From contig CAIOSY010000062.1 in assembly GCA_903861075.1 (NCBI GenBank), positions 1-49,727 of the forward strand: 49,727 nucleotides of DNA. The letters are read 5' to 3'. The notes beneath the pieces are model-generated. The model did not search any database. It saw only the letters and a program-made list of their open reading frames with translations, and was not told the origin of the DNA. This stretch comes from an uncultured Nitrosomonadales bacterium (GTDB lineage: Bacteria; Pseudomonadota; Gammaproteobacteria; Burkholderiales; Gallionellaceae). Made by a program: the position numbers and the translations under genes. Shown here piece after piece: positions 9,505 to 18,876 of the stretch. Each line of letters starts with the position of its first letter. Position 1 is the first letter of the stretch.

Positions 9505-10769
9505 GTTTGTTCTGGATATACGGTATCTTGCTGCTGGTTGCGGCCTTACCCTTTGTTTTATGGCCGTTGTTGCGCAGAACTGCGTTCAATAACGATGTGT
9601 TGCGCGATGCAGCTAATCTGGAAATCTTGCGCGATCAGGCGAGTGAACTTGAAACGGATTTAAGCAATAGCCTGTTGTCACAGGATACCTTTGAGCAAGG
9701 GCGGCGTGAACTTCAAGTCCGTCTTTTGGAGGAGGTTAAAACAACCGTCTCTCCCGTTGTCGAACCTCGTCATCCGTCAAAATTACTTGCGTTGATTTTA
9801 CTTGTGCTGATTCCTTTGACCAGTATTGCGTTATACAGCATGTTGGGCAATCCAAAAGCGCTCTTGCCGCCACAGCAAAATGAAGCGGCTGAAGGCTTTG
9901 GGGTGTTGCGTTCGGAAGCAGCTTTGCAGGAATTGGAAGCGAAACTGGTAAAAATGCCGGAAAATCCGGATGGATGGCTGATGCTGGCAAGATCCTATAC
10001 TGAATTGCAGCGCTATACTGATGCGATTCGGGCCTATGAACAACTGGTAAAACTCGTTCCCAATGAGTCGCAAATTTGGACGAATTATGCTGATGCGATG
10101 GCAATGGCTAATAATCAGTCTTTGTTGGGAGAGCCAACTAAGTTTATTAAAAAGGCGCTGGCTTTGGATCCGGAAAACACCACGGCATTAGCACTGGCAG
10201 GTTCTTCCGATATGGAACAGGGCGATTATCCGGCTGCGATCACCCATTGGCAAAAACTCGTGAGTTTACTGCCGCCGGATTATCCGCAAATTCAGATGAT
10301 ACATGACGGTATTAATCAGGCGCGTGAATATCTGACTCAGCAAAAAGGCGGTAAGGAGCAGCTGGCTAAATTGTCCACAGCGTCTGTACCCGATAAAGCC
10401 CCTGAAAAACTGACCGCTAATCCGGCTGTTGCGATTACAGGACGCGTCACATTGAGCCCGGCTTTATTAGCCCAAACATCACCAACCGATGTCGTGTTCA
10501 TACTGGCTCGGGCGGCAGAAGGGCCGAAAATGCCCCTGGCTGTACTACGTAAACAGGTAAAAGATTTACCGCTGGACTTTACATTGGATGACAGTATGGC
10601 GATGCAACCTCAATTAAAACTCTCCGGGTTTGATAAGGTAATCGTGTTAGCACGTATCTCAAAAACAGGTACGCCCATGGCGCAACCGGGTGATTTGCAA
10701 GGTTCTGCTGGTATGGTTAAACCGGGTAGCAAAGGCTTGAGTATCACTATAGACAGTGCCGTTAAATAA
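9501..10769 (+). CDS. ccmI: Cytochrome c-type biogenesis protein CcmI
   Basis: CcmI captures apocytochrome c tails and presents them to the lyase. The 422-residue protein has two N-terminal membrane segments (SLFWIYGILLLVAALPFVLW and LLALILLVLIPLTSIALYSM). Between them lies a cytoplasmic leucine-zipper-like stretch (about residues 30-80). TPR repeats follow (PDGWLMLARSYTELQRYTDA and on), then a C-terminal domain with the VFILARAAEG and VIVLARISKTG strands of the CcmI beta domain. It overlaps ccmH by four bases and ends the ccm operon. Confidence 0.93.
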   Translation: MSLFWIYGILLLVAALPFVLWPLLRRTAFNNDVLRDAANLEILRDQASELETDLSNSLLSQDTFEQGRRELQVRLLEEVKTTVSPVVEPRHPSKLLALILLVLIPLTSIALYSMLGNPKALLPPQQNEAAEGFGVLRSEAALQELEAKLVKMPENPDGWLMLARSYTELQRYTDAIRAYEQLVKLVPNESQIWTNYADAMAMANNQSLLGEPTKFIKKALALDPENTTALALAGSSDMEQGDYPAAITHWQKLVSLLPPDYPQIQMIHDGINQAREYLTQQKGGKEQLAKLSTASVPDKAPEKLTANPAVAITGRVTLSPALLAQTSPTDVVFILARAAEGPKMPLAVLRKQVKDLPLDFTLDDSMAMQPQLKLSGFDKVIVLARISKTGTPMAQPGDLQGSAGMVKPGSKGLSITIDSAVK

Positions 10770-10802
10770 TTTAATTTTATCTGGATAGATTGAAAATAAT
10801 AA

Positions 10803-11588
10803 ATGAAAAAAATTAGCCTAATTACCTCTTTGTTGCTTGCCAGTCAGTTTGCTTATGCAGATGGTAGCGGTATTCAGGGCGTAGATGACAACCCTGTTTC
10901 TTCATCTGTCGTGCCATGGAAATTTACCCTGGGAGCAGGCATAGCCTCTGTGCCTCGTTATGAGGGGTCGGCAAGCAATCGCTTGCGCGCCGTACCGTTA
11001 TTTGAAGTACAGGATGGTCATTTTTTCGCCGGCACTTCGCGTGGTATAGGGTATAACTTCTCAGAAGTGCAAGATATGCAATATGGTCTGCGTCTGACGA
11101 TGGCGCCGAGCCGTAAAGAAAATGTGGATACGCATTTAAATGGAATGGGTAATCTGGCATATGCCGCTGAATTAGGCGGGTTTGTCAATGCACGCTTTTC
11201 ACCGTGGTATGTCACGTCCAGTCTCGCAGCCAGTTCACGAGGTTCACGTGTTGAGCTGGGTGGCGGGTATGATCTGACATTGTCTGATGCAGATAAAGTG
11301 CGTGCAGGCTTAGAACTGGATTGGGCCGATTCTAAATATATGCAGAGTTACTTTGGCGTTTCTGCTGCCCAATCCCTGGCTTCCGGCGGCGTTTTGACCG
11401 CGTACAATGCGACGTCTGGCATTAAGGATGCCGCGCTGAAACTTCATTGGACACACAGCTATTCAAAATCATGGTTTAGCAATGCAGGCGTGTCTTTTAA
11501 GGCGCTAAATAGCAGCGCTAAAAATAGTCCTTTGACGATGCGTAATTCTGCAACGACAGTCAATTTTGTTGTAGGTTACAATTTTTAA
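10803..11588 (+). CDS. MipA/OmpV family outer-membrane protein
   Basis: The 261-residue product starts with a signal peptide (KISLITSLLLASQFAYA, cut before DGSG). It continues as an antiparallel beta-barrel with WKFTLGAGIASVPRYEGS near the start, a phrase typical of MipA/OmpV proteins. It ends in ...TTVNFVVGYNF, with a terminal Phe as expected for BamA substrates. MipA binds the lytic transglycosylase MltA and PBP1B in E. coli, but many family members have no known role. It lies 33 bases after ccmI with no visible terminator between, so it may be read through from the ccm operon. Confidence 0.85.
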   Translation: MKKISLITSLLLASQFAYADGSGIQGVDDNPVSSSVVPWKFTLGAGIASVPRYEGSASNRLRAVPLFEVQDGHFFAGTSRGIGYNFSEVQDMQYGLRLTMAPSRKENVDTHLNGMGNLAYAAELGGFVNARFSPWYVTSSLAASSRGSRVELGGGYDLTLSDADKVRAGLELDWADSKYMQSYFGVSAAQSLASGGVLTAYNATSGIKDAALKLHWTHSYSKSWFSNAGVSFKALNSSAKNSPLTMRNSATTVNFVVGYNF

Positions 11589-11604
11589 ATAAATCCGCTT
11601 AGTT

Positions 11605-11629
11605 CGAGAGGTACAACGTGTACTTCTCG
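11605..11629. terminator. Hairpin after the MipA-like gene
   Basis: CGAGAGGTACA, loop ACG, TGTACTTCTCG form an 11-pair stem (one G:U) 16 bases after the stop codon. There is no immediate T run, only a T-rich stretch some 15 bases later. It may be a weak terminator or an mRNA 3' stabiliser; a dimeric protein site is also possible because it is nearly palindromic. Confidence 0.4.
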
Positions 11630-11717
11630 GATGTAATCGGTATTTTGTTATATTCTTGCGCTTCCCTTGTTCGTCTTTGTTATTCTGCTGTTAATTGTGA
11701 TAACACCTAATTAAATT

Positions 11718-12083
11718 ATGCCAAAAAATTCCAGCCCGGATCACGCACGTCTTGACCGCGTCGTTGCTCAAGCACGTCAAAATAGCGCATTACGTGAAGC
11801 CGGTTATCGTGAACGTGCGCTTAAATTGTATCCCTGGATTTGTGGACGCTGTGCGAGAGAGTTTTCAGGTGTACGTTTGCGCGAATTGACGGTGCATCAT
11901 AAAGATCACAATCACGAAAATAACCCGGTAGATGGCAGTAATTGGGAATTGCTATGTTTGTATTGTCATGATAATGAACACGCACGAGTACTTGAGGAGC
12001 AGGGCAGAAGTCGCGGTTTGGATGATCATAAGCTGGCGACCCATAACCCTTTTGCCGCCCTTGAGCGCTTATTGAAAAAATGA
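11718..12083 (+). CDS. yajD: YajD-type HNH nuclease family protein
   Basis: The 121-residue protein has a small HNH fold. A CxxC zinc pair sits in YPWICGRCAREF (cysteines near residues 42 and 45). LRELTVHHKDHNHENNP carries the catalytic histidines, and a second Cys pair lies in WELLCLYCHDNEH. This layout and the GSNWELLCLYCHD phrase match E. coli YajD, whose cellular role is not known. The central part is well conserved while the N-terminus is longer. It ends 39 bases before the rep start and could share a transcript with it. Confidence 0.88.
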   Translation: MPKNSSPDHARLDRVVAQARQNSALREAGYRERALKLYPWICGRCAREFSGVRLRELTVHHKDHNHENNPVDGSNWELLCLYCHDNEHARVLEEQGRSRGLDDHKLATHNPFAALERLLKK

Positions 12084-12122
12084 ACAACGCCCGTCTTTTT
12101 TTGCCCGTCTTTGTTGTGCCTT

Positions 12123-14114
12123 ATGTTAAGTAAACTCAATGCCGTTCAGCGTGAGGCTGCGATGTATCTGGATGGCCCGTTGCTGGTGCTGGCAGGTGCG
12201 GGTAGTGGTAAGACACGTGTTATTACGCACAAAATTGCATATTTGGTTGAAGAGTGTGGCTATGCCGCACGTAATATTGCGGCGATCACGTTTACCAATA
12301 AGGCCGCCAATGAAATGCGCGATCGAGTCGGTGTGCTATTACAAGGTAAAAATGCTAAAGGTTTGATGGTCAGTACCTTTCATTCTCTGGGTATGACGAT
12401 CTTACGATCTGAAGCGACTTTGTTAGGTTATAAGCCGCAGTTCTCAATTTTTGATAGTAGTGATACATGGAAAATTATCAGTGAACTGACAAACTCCGGG
12501 GATAAGCAGGAGTTGCGGGATATACAGACGCAGTTATCGAACTGGAAGTCGGCGTTTATTTCACCTGAGCAGGCTTTGGTTGTCGCAGACAGTGCTGAAC
12601 TTGAAGCTTATGCTCAGATTTACCGGCGTTATCAGGATACGTTGAGAGCTTATCAAGCCGTGGACTTTGATGATCTGATTCATTTGCCTGTGGTGTTATT
12701 TAATGCGCATCCTGAAGCCCTGTTGCGTTGGCAAAATAAGTTGCGCTATTTATTGATTGATGAATATCAAGATACCAATGATTGCCAATATCAGTTAACC
12801 CGCTTATTGGCGGGTAAGCGAGCCGCCTTTACTGCGGTTGGGGATGACGATCAGGCAATCTATGCCTGGCGTGGTGCGAGTGTGGAGAATTTGCATAACT
12901 TGCGCAACGATTATAGTGCGTTGCGAGTTATTAAGCTGGAGCAGAATTACCGTTCTTCACAGCGTATTTTGCAAGTTGCGAATGGGTTGATCAATCACAA
13001 TACTAAAGTGTTTGAAAAAAATCTCTGGAGTGATCACGGGATAGGAGACCTTATCCGTATTTATGCGGCGCGAGATGAAGCGCATGAGGCCGAAGCGGTT
13101 GTAATGAAGCTGATTACGCACAAGGTTGAGCATCAAACCCAATTTTCTGATTATGCGATTTTATATCGCAGTAATTATCTGTCTCGCGCTTTTGAAGAGC
13201 AACTGCGCACTCAACGGGTGCCTTATACCGTCAGTGGGGGAACGTCCTTTTTTGACAAACCTGAGATTAAGGATATTACGGCATATTTGAGACTGATTGC
13301 TAATTTGGATGATGATCCCGCTTTTATACGTGCAATTACAACGCCCAAGCGCGGTATAGGCAATGTCACGCTGGAAAAACTGGGTAGTTATGCCGGTGCG
13401 CATCACCTCAGTTTGTTTGAAGCCGCTTTCGATGCGGCAATAGAGCCGTTGCTCCCCCCCCGACAATACGAAGAATTGATGATATTTTGTCGTTTTATCA
13501 ATCGTCTGGAAGATCGTGCGGACTCTGATCCTTGTGGTGAACTACTCGATGAATTGCTGCGTGCCATTAATTATGAAGCCTGGTTGTACGATGGACAGGA
13601 AGCCCGGCAGGCCGAAGCCCGCTGGAAAAATGTACTGGACTTTATAGGCTGGCTCAAGCGTAAATCTGAAGCCGATGACAAGAGTTTGCTTGATATGGTG
13701 CAAACTATTGCACTTATCAATATGCTGGAAGGTAAAGATAAAGATCCCGATGCCGTGACACTGTCTACTTTACATGCGGCTAAAGGTTTGGAATTTCCCC
13801 ATGTATTTATTATCGGAGCCGAAGAGGATATTTTGCCGTTTAGGGATAGCGACGAAAAAGGCATAGAAGAAGAGCGTCGCCTGATGTATGTTGGAATTAC
13901 CAGGGCGGAACGAAGTTTGCAGATCAGTTATTGCAGTCGCCGCCGGCGCGGTAAGGATTGGGCTCTGTGTGAACCCAGTCGATTTATGGCTGAAATGCCT
14001 CAGGGTGAATTGATTTTTGCGGGAGGGCACGCAGATGCCGTTCCTGTTGTAACAAAAAATGAAGGTTTGGATAAATTGGCGAGATTAAAGGCAATGCTGG
14101 CTAACGGGCAATAA
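12123..14114 (+). CDS. rep: ATP-dependent DNA helicase Rep
   Basis: Rep is a superfamily 1A 3'-5' helicase that clears proteins from DNA ahead of the replisome. The 663-residue product carries Walker A AGAGSGKT (residues 24-31), ITFTNKAANEM (motif Ia), LLIDEYQDTN (motif II), GDDDQAIYAWRGA (motif III) and QNYRSS. VTLSTLHAAKGLEFPHVFI (motif V) and RRLMYVGITRAE (motif VI) complete the set. Length and the Rep-like phrase CGYAARNIAAITFTNKAA favour Rep over UvrD/PcrA. I chose the ATG at 12123; a TTG at 12111 would add four residues. Neither has a strong ribosome-binding site. Confidence 0.93.
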   Translation: MLSKLNAVQREAAMYLDGPLLVLAGAGSGKTRVITHKIAYLVEECGYAARNIAAITFTNKAANEMRDRVGVLLQGKNAKGLMVSTFHSLGMTILRSEATLLGYKPQFSIFDSSDTWKIISELTNSGDKQELRDIQTQLSNWKSAFISPEQALVVADSAELEAYAQIYRRYQDTLRAYQAVDFDDLIHLPVVLFNAHPEALLRWQNKLRYLLIDEYQDTNDCQYQLTRLLAGKRAAFTAVGDDDQAIYAWRGASVENLHNLRNDYSALRVIKLEQNYRSSQRILQVANGLINHNTKVFEKNLWSDHGIGDLIRIYAARDEAHEAEAVVMKLITHKVEHQTQFSDYAILYRSNYLSRAFEEQLRTQRVPYTVSGGTSFFDKPEIKDITAYLRLIANLDDDPAFIRAITTPKRGIGNVTLEKLGSYAGAHHLSLFEAAFDAAIEPLLPPRQYEELMIFCRFINRLEDRADSDPCGELLDELLRAINYEAWLYDGQEARQAEARWKNVLDFIGWLKRKSEADDKSLLDMVQTIALINMLEGKDKDPDAVTLSTLHAAKGLEFPHVFIIGAEEDILPFRDSDEKGIEEERRLMYVGITRAERSLQISYCSRRRRGKDWALCEPSRFMAEMPQGELIFAGGHADAVPVVTKNEGLDKLARLKAMLANGQ

Positions 14115-14148
14115 ATTGGATTAGCTTGAGGGTGTTTGGAATAAAACG

Positions 14149-14985
14149 ATGAATTCAACAGAATTAAGGCAAGCTGCGCTGTTTTTACTGGCGATGCGCG
14201 ATGCGCAGCAGAAAATGACAGGAGTGCGCCAGCTCGCTATACGCTGGCTATCCGGTGAGCTTAGTCTTGATACTCAGGCTGTTTTGCTTTCCCCCCTCCT
14301 GATTCCCGGTCGTCCGAAGAAGCCTGAGCTTGTGCCACCCCGGCAAGTCAAGCGTCGTTCCATGGTCACGCACGAAGGGCGCGCTATCTTATTGCATGCT
14401 TTGGTACACATAGAATTTAATGCTATCAATCTGGCCTTGGATGCTATTTGGCGTTTTTCGGATATGCCACCTGAGTATTATGCAGATTGGTTGCGCGTAG
14501 CTGATGAGGAGGCGCTGCATTTTTCTTTGCTGTCCGTTCATCTGCAAAAACAAGGTTATGTGTATGGCGATTTTCCAGGTCACAGTAGTCTTTGGGAAAT
14601 GGTCGATAAGACCTGTGGTGATGTTCTGGCGCGTATGGCGCTCGTGCCCAGAACGATGGAAGCGCGCGGTTTGGATGCGGTTCCTGTCTTGCGGGACAAA
14701 CTAAAGCAGGCGGGGGATGACCTAGCCGCTGAAATCATGGATATTATCCTGAGGGACGAAATTGGTCATGTTGCGATTGGCAATCGCTGGTATGGCTATT
14801 TGTGCCGTGAACGAAATCTTGACCCTGTTGCCACTTACGCTCAGCTCGCCCGACATTATGCCGCACCTGTTCTACGCGGCCCTTTTAATTTAATTGCACG
14901 TCGCGCGGCAGGATTTTCCGAGGCCGAGCTGTCAGTACTGGTGTCTTTGGCTGATGAGCCTACTCCAAATTACATAGCGCCATAA
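14149..14985 (+). CDS. DUF455 family ferritin-like protein
   Basis: The 278-residue protein belongs to the DUF455 (PF04305) ferritin-like group by its phrases HIEFNAINLALDAIWRF, ADEEALHFSLL and RDEIGHVAIGNRWY. The residues that would hold a di-iron centre are all visible: Glu89, Glu121 with His124 (ExxH), Glu171, and Glu204 with His207 (second ExxH). That arrangement resembles the tRNA hydroxylase MiaE fold, but the substrate of DUF455 proteins is not known to me. It lies 34 bases after rep on the same strand and ends 33 bases from the convergent lplT. Confidence 0.85.
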   Translation: MNSTELRQAALFLLAMRDAQQKMTGVRQLAIRWLSGELSLDTQAVLLSPLLIPGRPKKPELVPPRQVKRRSMVTHEGRAILLHALVHIEFNAINLALDAIWRFSDMPPEYYADWLRVADEEALHFSLLSVHLQKQGYVYGDFPGHSSLWEMVDKTCGDVLARMALVPRTMEARGLDAVPVLRDKLKQAGDDLAAEIMDIILRDEIGHVAIGNRWYGYLCRERNLDPVATYAQLARHYAAPVLRGPFNLIARRAAGFSEAELSVLVSLADEPTPNYIAP

Positions 14986-15018
14986 TATTCATCAATCAAC
15001 AGCGTATAAGCGCAGGAT

Positions 15019-16257
15019 TTAGATTTTTCCGTTATCCTGATCGTGGCCATGGCGTTGATAGAGCGCAGTCATGATGCCGGAGAGCATTAAGCCAAAGACT
15101 AAAATGATAAAGTAAATGCTCAGTTGTAGCTTTTCCATGACAGCATAAAGCGCCAGCATGGCGAAAATGCTTAAGTTTTCATTGAAATTCTGTACGGCGA
15201 TGGAGCTGCCTGCCCCCATTAACAGGTGACCTCGATGTTGTAGTAACGCATTCATGGGTACGACGAAATAACCACCCATGGCACCTATGACAATCAACAG
15301 CAGTATCGCCAGATTGCTGTCGGTGACGGGGATCATGAACAGGACAACCAATCCCATTGCGATACCGATCGGTAATACTCTCACCGAATTTTCAAGTTTG
15401 ACGAATTTGGCTGCCATGATAGAGCCGATAGCAATACCGATAGCGACCCAGGCGGTCAATTTTGCAGCGCTTGCCATATCATAATGCAGTGCTACAGCAG
15501 ACCAACTCAGTACCAGCAGGCGTAAGGTCGCGCCCGTCCCCCAAAATAAAGTGGTCACTGCCAGTGAGACCCGGCCTAAGGGGTCTTTCCAAAGCAGGGT
15601 GAAATTGTGTCCGAACTCCGAGAGCAAAAAGATCGGATTGCGGCTTAAGGGTTTGTGATCCAACGCGACACGCGGGATATACAAGTTGAAGAGTGCGGCT
15701 GTAAAGTAGATGGCAACGATAATGGCAATCGCAAGTTTTGGCGAGGTATCAATGCCGGTTTCAATAAAGGGGATGTCCCAGAGTTGTAGCATGGGCAAGG
15801 ACATCGAAGGGCTGATCAATACGCCGCCGATGACAGCGCCCAGAACAATAGCCAGTACGGTTAGTCCTTCCATCCAGCTATTGGCTATTACCAGTTTTTC
15901 GGGTGGCAGGTATTCGGTGAGTATGCCGTATTTGGCCGGTGAGTATGCCGCAGCGCCTAAACCTACCAGCCCGTAAGCAATCAAAGGGTTAATGCCAAGC
16001 AGCATGGCTACACAACCCAAAATTTTAATGTTATTGCTGACAAACATCACCCGCCCTTTAGGCAGTGAATCGGCAAAGGCACCGACGAAGGGGGCTAATA
16101 CGATATAAGAAAAAATAAAGGCTTCCTGCAGCACGGGTGTGTGCCAGGAAGGGGCGTGCAGGTCTTTAAGAAGGGCGATCGCGGCGAACAACAACGCATT
16201 GTCGGCAAGCGCTGAGGTGAATTGCGCTGCGAGTATGATGTAAAAGCCGATATTCAT
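15019..16257 (-). CDS. lplT: Lysophospholipid transporter LplT
   Basis: LplT is a major-facilitator family flippase that brings lysophospholipids inward across the inner membrane for reacylation by Aas. The 412-residue protein has about 12 membrane segments and the family start NIGFYIILAAQFTSALADNA. LGAAAYSPAKYGILTEYLPP follows at about residues 79-98. Aas itself is not in the window. It is convergent with the DUF455 gene and divergent from alr, with 95 bases between the lplT and alr start codons. Confidence 0.92.
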   Translation of the reverse strand: MNIGFYIILAAQFTSALADNALLFAAIALLKDLHAPSWHTPVLQEAFIFSYIVLAPFVGAFADSLPKGRVMFVSNNIKILGCVAMLLGINPLIAYGLVGLGAAAYSPAKYGILTEYLPPEKLVIANSWMEGLTVLAIVLGAVIGGVLISPSMSLPMLQLWDIPFIETGIDTSPKLAIAIIVAIYFTAALFNLYIPRVALDHKPLSRNPIFLLSEFGHNFTLLWKDPLGRVSLAVTTLFWGTGATLRLLVLSWSAVALHYDMASAAKLTAWVAIGIAIGSIMAAKFVKLENSVRVLPIGIAMGLVVLFMIPVTDSNLAILLLIVIGAMGGYFVVPMNALLQHRGHLLMGAGSSIAVQNFNENLSIFAMLALYAVMEKLQLSIYFIILVFGLMLSGIMTALYQRHGHDQDNGKI

Positions 16258-16309
16258 TGAACGGAAGTATTTTTTATCAGTTCGTTTTATATCATAGAAG
16301 TAGTGCCCC

Positions 16310-16318
16310 TGCTATCAT
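16310..16318 (+). promoter_or_regulatory. Putative alr promoter, extended -10
   Basis: TGC at 16310-16312 directly precedes TATCAT at 16313-16318, an extended -10 arrangement 34 bases before the alr ATG. No good -35 hexamer is seen at 17 bp. This would be the head promoter of the alr-mtnP-apt group. Confidence 0.35.
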
Positions 16319-16352
16319 TACGTAAATTAACCACCCGTTGAGCTGAAGATTC

Positions 16353-17414
16353 ATGCCTCGTCCCATACAAATTTATATTGATCAAAGTGCCCTGGAAAAT
16401 AATTTACACCGGGTACGGCAAGTGACATCCGCTCGTATCATGGCGGTCATTAAAGCTAATGGTTACGGGCATGGTTTGCTGCGTGTAGCTGAAGCGCTGG
16501 CCGCTGCTGATGGCTTTGCGATGCTCGATATTCAGGATGCAGTACGTTTGCGTGAGCAAGGATATCGCCAGACCTTATTGTTGCTGGAAGGGTATTTTGA
16601 TAAATCGGATTTGGCGTTGATTGCTGAATACAATCTGAGTTGTGTGATACACAGTCAATGGCAGATACAATTATTGGACGCTTATCCCGGTCGAGCTACG
16701 TTGGACGTTTGGCTTAAGGTGAATAGCGGTATGCACCGATTGGGATTTGCACCGGCTCAGGTTTCCGCTGCGATGGAGTCGTTACGTCGTCATCCCGCCA
16801 TTCGAGAAATCACATTGATGAGTCATTTTTCTCATGCCGATGAAGCGCGTGGCGTGTCATCCCAGTTAGAAGTTATCAATGAAATTGGGGCTGAATATCG
16901 GATTGCCCGCAGTATGGCGAATTCTGCTGCCTTGTTGCGTTATCCAGCCACACATGGAGATTGGGTGCGTCCCGGCATCATGTTGTATGGTGCATCACCT
17001 TTTGCAGATACCAGTGCCCGGCAGTTGGGGCTCAAACCCGTAATGACCTTGAGTAGTCGTATTATTGCGACGCAAGATCTTAGCGCCGGGGATGAAGTGG
17101 GTTATGCAGGGCAATTCCGTGCGGATAGAGCGATGCGGATCGGTGTGGTGGCCTGCGGTTATGCCGATGGTTATCCTCGTCATGCACCTACAGGCACGCA
17201 GTTGAACGTGGATGGTCAGAAAACACAGTTGCTGGGACGCGTTTCTATGGATATGTTATGTGTGGATTTAACCCATTTGCCTCAAGCGGGTGAGGGGAGT
17301 ACGGTTACACTTTGGGGTGGCGACTTGCCGATTGAAACTGTGGCGGCATCAGCAAAAACCATTAGTTATGATTTGATGTGTGCGGTTACTGCACGTGTGC
17401 CTGTTCGGATTTAA
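16353..17414 (+). CDS. alr: Alanine racemase
   Basis: Alr converts L-alanine to D-alanine with pyridoxal phosphate for peptidoglycan. The 353-residue product has the PLP lysine Lys34 in VIKANGYGHG and the phosphate and sugar-ring contacts RPGIMLYG. The second catalytic base is Tyr251 in EVGYAGQF, and RVSMDMLCVDLTHLP lies in the C-terminal beta domain. Length is close to the E. coli enzymes. It is followed after ten bases by mtnP with a clear ribosome-binding site between, so alr is likely the first gene of the salvage operon. Confidence 0.96.
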   Translation: MPRPIQIYIDQSALENNLHRVRQVTSARIMAVIKANGYGHGLLRVAEALAAADGFAMLDIQDAVRLREQGYRQTLLLLEGYFDKSDLALIAEYNLSCVIHSQWQIQLLDAYPGRATLDVWLKVNSGMHRLGFAPAQVSAAMESLRRHPAIREITLMSHFSHADEARGVSSQLEVINEIGAEYRIARSMANSAALLRYPATHGDWVRPGIMLYGASPFADTSARQLGLKPVMTLSSRIIATQDLSAGDEVGYAGQFRADRAMRIGVVACGYADGYPRHAPTGTQLNVDGQKTQLLGRVSMDMLCVDLTHLPQAGEGSTVTLWGGDLPIETVAASAKTISYDLMCAVTARVPVRI

Positions 17415-17424
17415 AGGATAAATT

Positions 17425-18294
17425 ATGTTAGGTATTATCGGTGGTAGCGGCGTGTATGATATCGAAGGATTGGAAAACCCCCGCTGGGTTAAGGTCGCCT
17501 CCTCTTTTGGTGAGCCTTCAGATGAAATTTTACTCGCCGAATTGGCGGGGCAGCCTATTGCATTTTTGCCACGACACGGGAGGGGGCATCGCATCTCGCC
17601 GTCTGATATTAATTTCCGTGCCAATATCGATGCCATGAAACGCCTCGGTGTGACCGATATTATTTCGGTTAGTGCTGTGGGTTCATTGCGTGAAGATTTG
17701 CCTCCGGGAACGTTTGTAATCGTCGATCAATTTATAGACCGCACGTTTGCACGTGAGAAAAGCTTCTTCGGCACGGGGTTGGTGGCCCATGTTTCGATGG
17801 CGCATCCGGTATGTAACCGTTTAGGCCATCATCTGTTTTTAGCAGCCAAACAGTTGGCCATCCCGGTTTCTCGTGGAGGAACATATCTGGCAATGGAAGG
17901 GATGCAATTTTCAAGTCTTGCCGAATCTGAACTATACCGTTCCTGGCAATGCGATGTGATAGGTATGACCAATATGCCTGAAGCGAAACTTGCCCGTGAG
18001 GCAGAAATTTGTTACGCCACGGTGGCGATGGTGACGGATTTTGATTGCTGGCATCCGGATCATGACAATGTTACGGTGGATGCGATTGTTAAAGTCTTGT
18101 TGGCGAATGCTGATAAGGCACGCGCTTTGGTTAAGGAAGTCGCACAGCCTGTTCATGCTGATGCCTGTGCTGATAATTGCGCTTGTCGCAGTGCTTTGCA
18201 ATATGCAATTTTGACCGCGCCTGAAGCCCGTGATGCCGCTATGCTTGAAAAATTGTCTGCGGTTGCAGGACGTCTACTAAATTCTAAATCCTAA
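17425..18294 (+). CDS. mtnP: S-methyl-5'-thioadenosine phosphorylase
   Basis: MtnP splits 5'-methylthioadenosine (and usually 5'-deoxyadenosine) with phosphate into adenine and the ribose-1-phosphate derivative. The 289-residue protein has the family start MLGIIGGSGVYD, the phosphate loop LPRHGRGH and the MTAP-type substrate segment GMTNMPEAKLAREAEICYA. TDFDCWHPDHDNV supplies the purine-binding Asp residues of MTAP-type enzymes. AAAGGA lies eight bases before the ATG. The adenine product is the substrate of Apt, encoded next. Confidence 0.93.
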   Translation: MLGIIGGSGVYDIEGLENPRWVKVASSFGEPSDEILLAELAGQPIAFLPRHGRGHRISPSDINFRANIDAMKRLGVTDIISVSAVGSLREDLPPGTFVIVDQFIDRTFAREKSFFGTGLVAHVSMAHPVCNRLGHHLFLAAKQLAIPVSRGGTYLAMEGMQFSSLAESELYRSWQCDVIGMTNMPEAKLAREAEICYATVAMVTDFDCWHPDHDNVTVDAIVKVLLANADKARALVKEVAQPVHADACADNCACRSALQYAILTAPEARDAAMLEKLSAVAGRLLNSKS

Positions 18295-18304
18295 AATTAT
18301 TATT

Positions 18305-18829
18305 ATGCTCAAATCTCTCATTCGTACGGTTCCTCACTACCCTCATCAGGGCATTATGTTTCGCGATATTACGACTTTGCTTAAAGACTCGATCGGGTTG
18401 AGAGCAATGGTCGGCCAAATCGTTGCGCGTTATGGCGATGTAAAAATAGACAAGATCGTCGGGATCGAATCTCGGGGATTCATTGTCGGTACACCTGTTG
18501 CTTACGAGTTAAATCTGGGTTTTGTGCCTATTCGTAAACAAGGAAAATTACCCGCCGAAACGCTGGGTCGTGATTATGCGCTTGAATACGGCAGCGACAG
18601 AATCGAGATTCATGTCGATGCGATTGAAAAAGGTGATCGTGTACTGCTGGTGGATGATCTGATTGCGACCGGCGGTACGGCAGAAGCCGCAGTGAAACTC
18701 ATCGAAGAAATGGGGGGCGTTGTGGTTGAGTGTTGTTTTGTGATCGATTTGCCGGATGTGGGGGGGCGTGCGCGTCTGGAAGCAATGGGGCAGAAAGTTT
18801 TTGCGCTGTGTGAATTTGCTGGTGACTAG
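18305..18829 (+). CDS. apt: Adenine phosphoribosyltransferase
   Basis: Apt joins adenine and PRPP into AMP. The 174-residue protein contains the PRPP-binding motif VLLVDDLIATGGTAEAAVKL, the N-terminal PHYPHQGIMFRDIT and the GIESRGFIVGTPVAYEL segment. All are typical of bacterial Apt, and length is normal. It lies ten bases after mtnP, so the adenine released from methylthioadenosine would be recycled by the next gene on the message. Confidence 0.96.
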   Translation: MLKSLIRTVPHYPHQGIMFRDITTLLKDSIGLRAMVGQIVARYGDVKIDKIVGIESRGFIVGTPVAYELNLGFVPIRKQGKLPAETLGRDYALEYGSDRIEIHVDAIEKGDRVLLVDDLIATGGTAEAAVKLIEEMGGVVVECCFVIDLPDVGGRARLEAMGQKVFALCEFAGD

Positions 18830-18876
18830 CCAGGTGAAGAATGATCATTATTTTTTAGCATGAAACTAATTACGTC

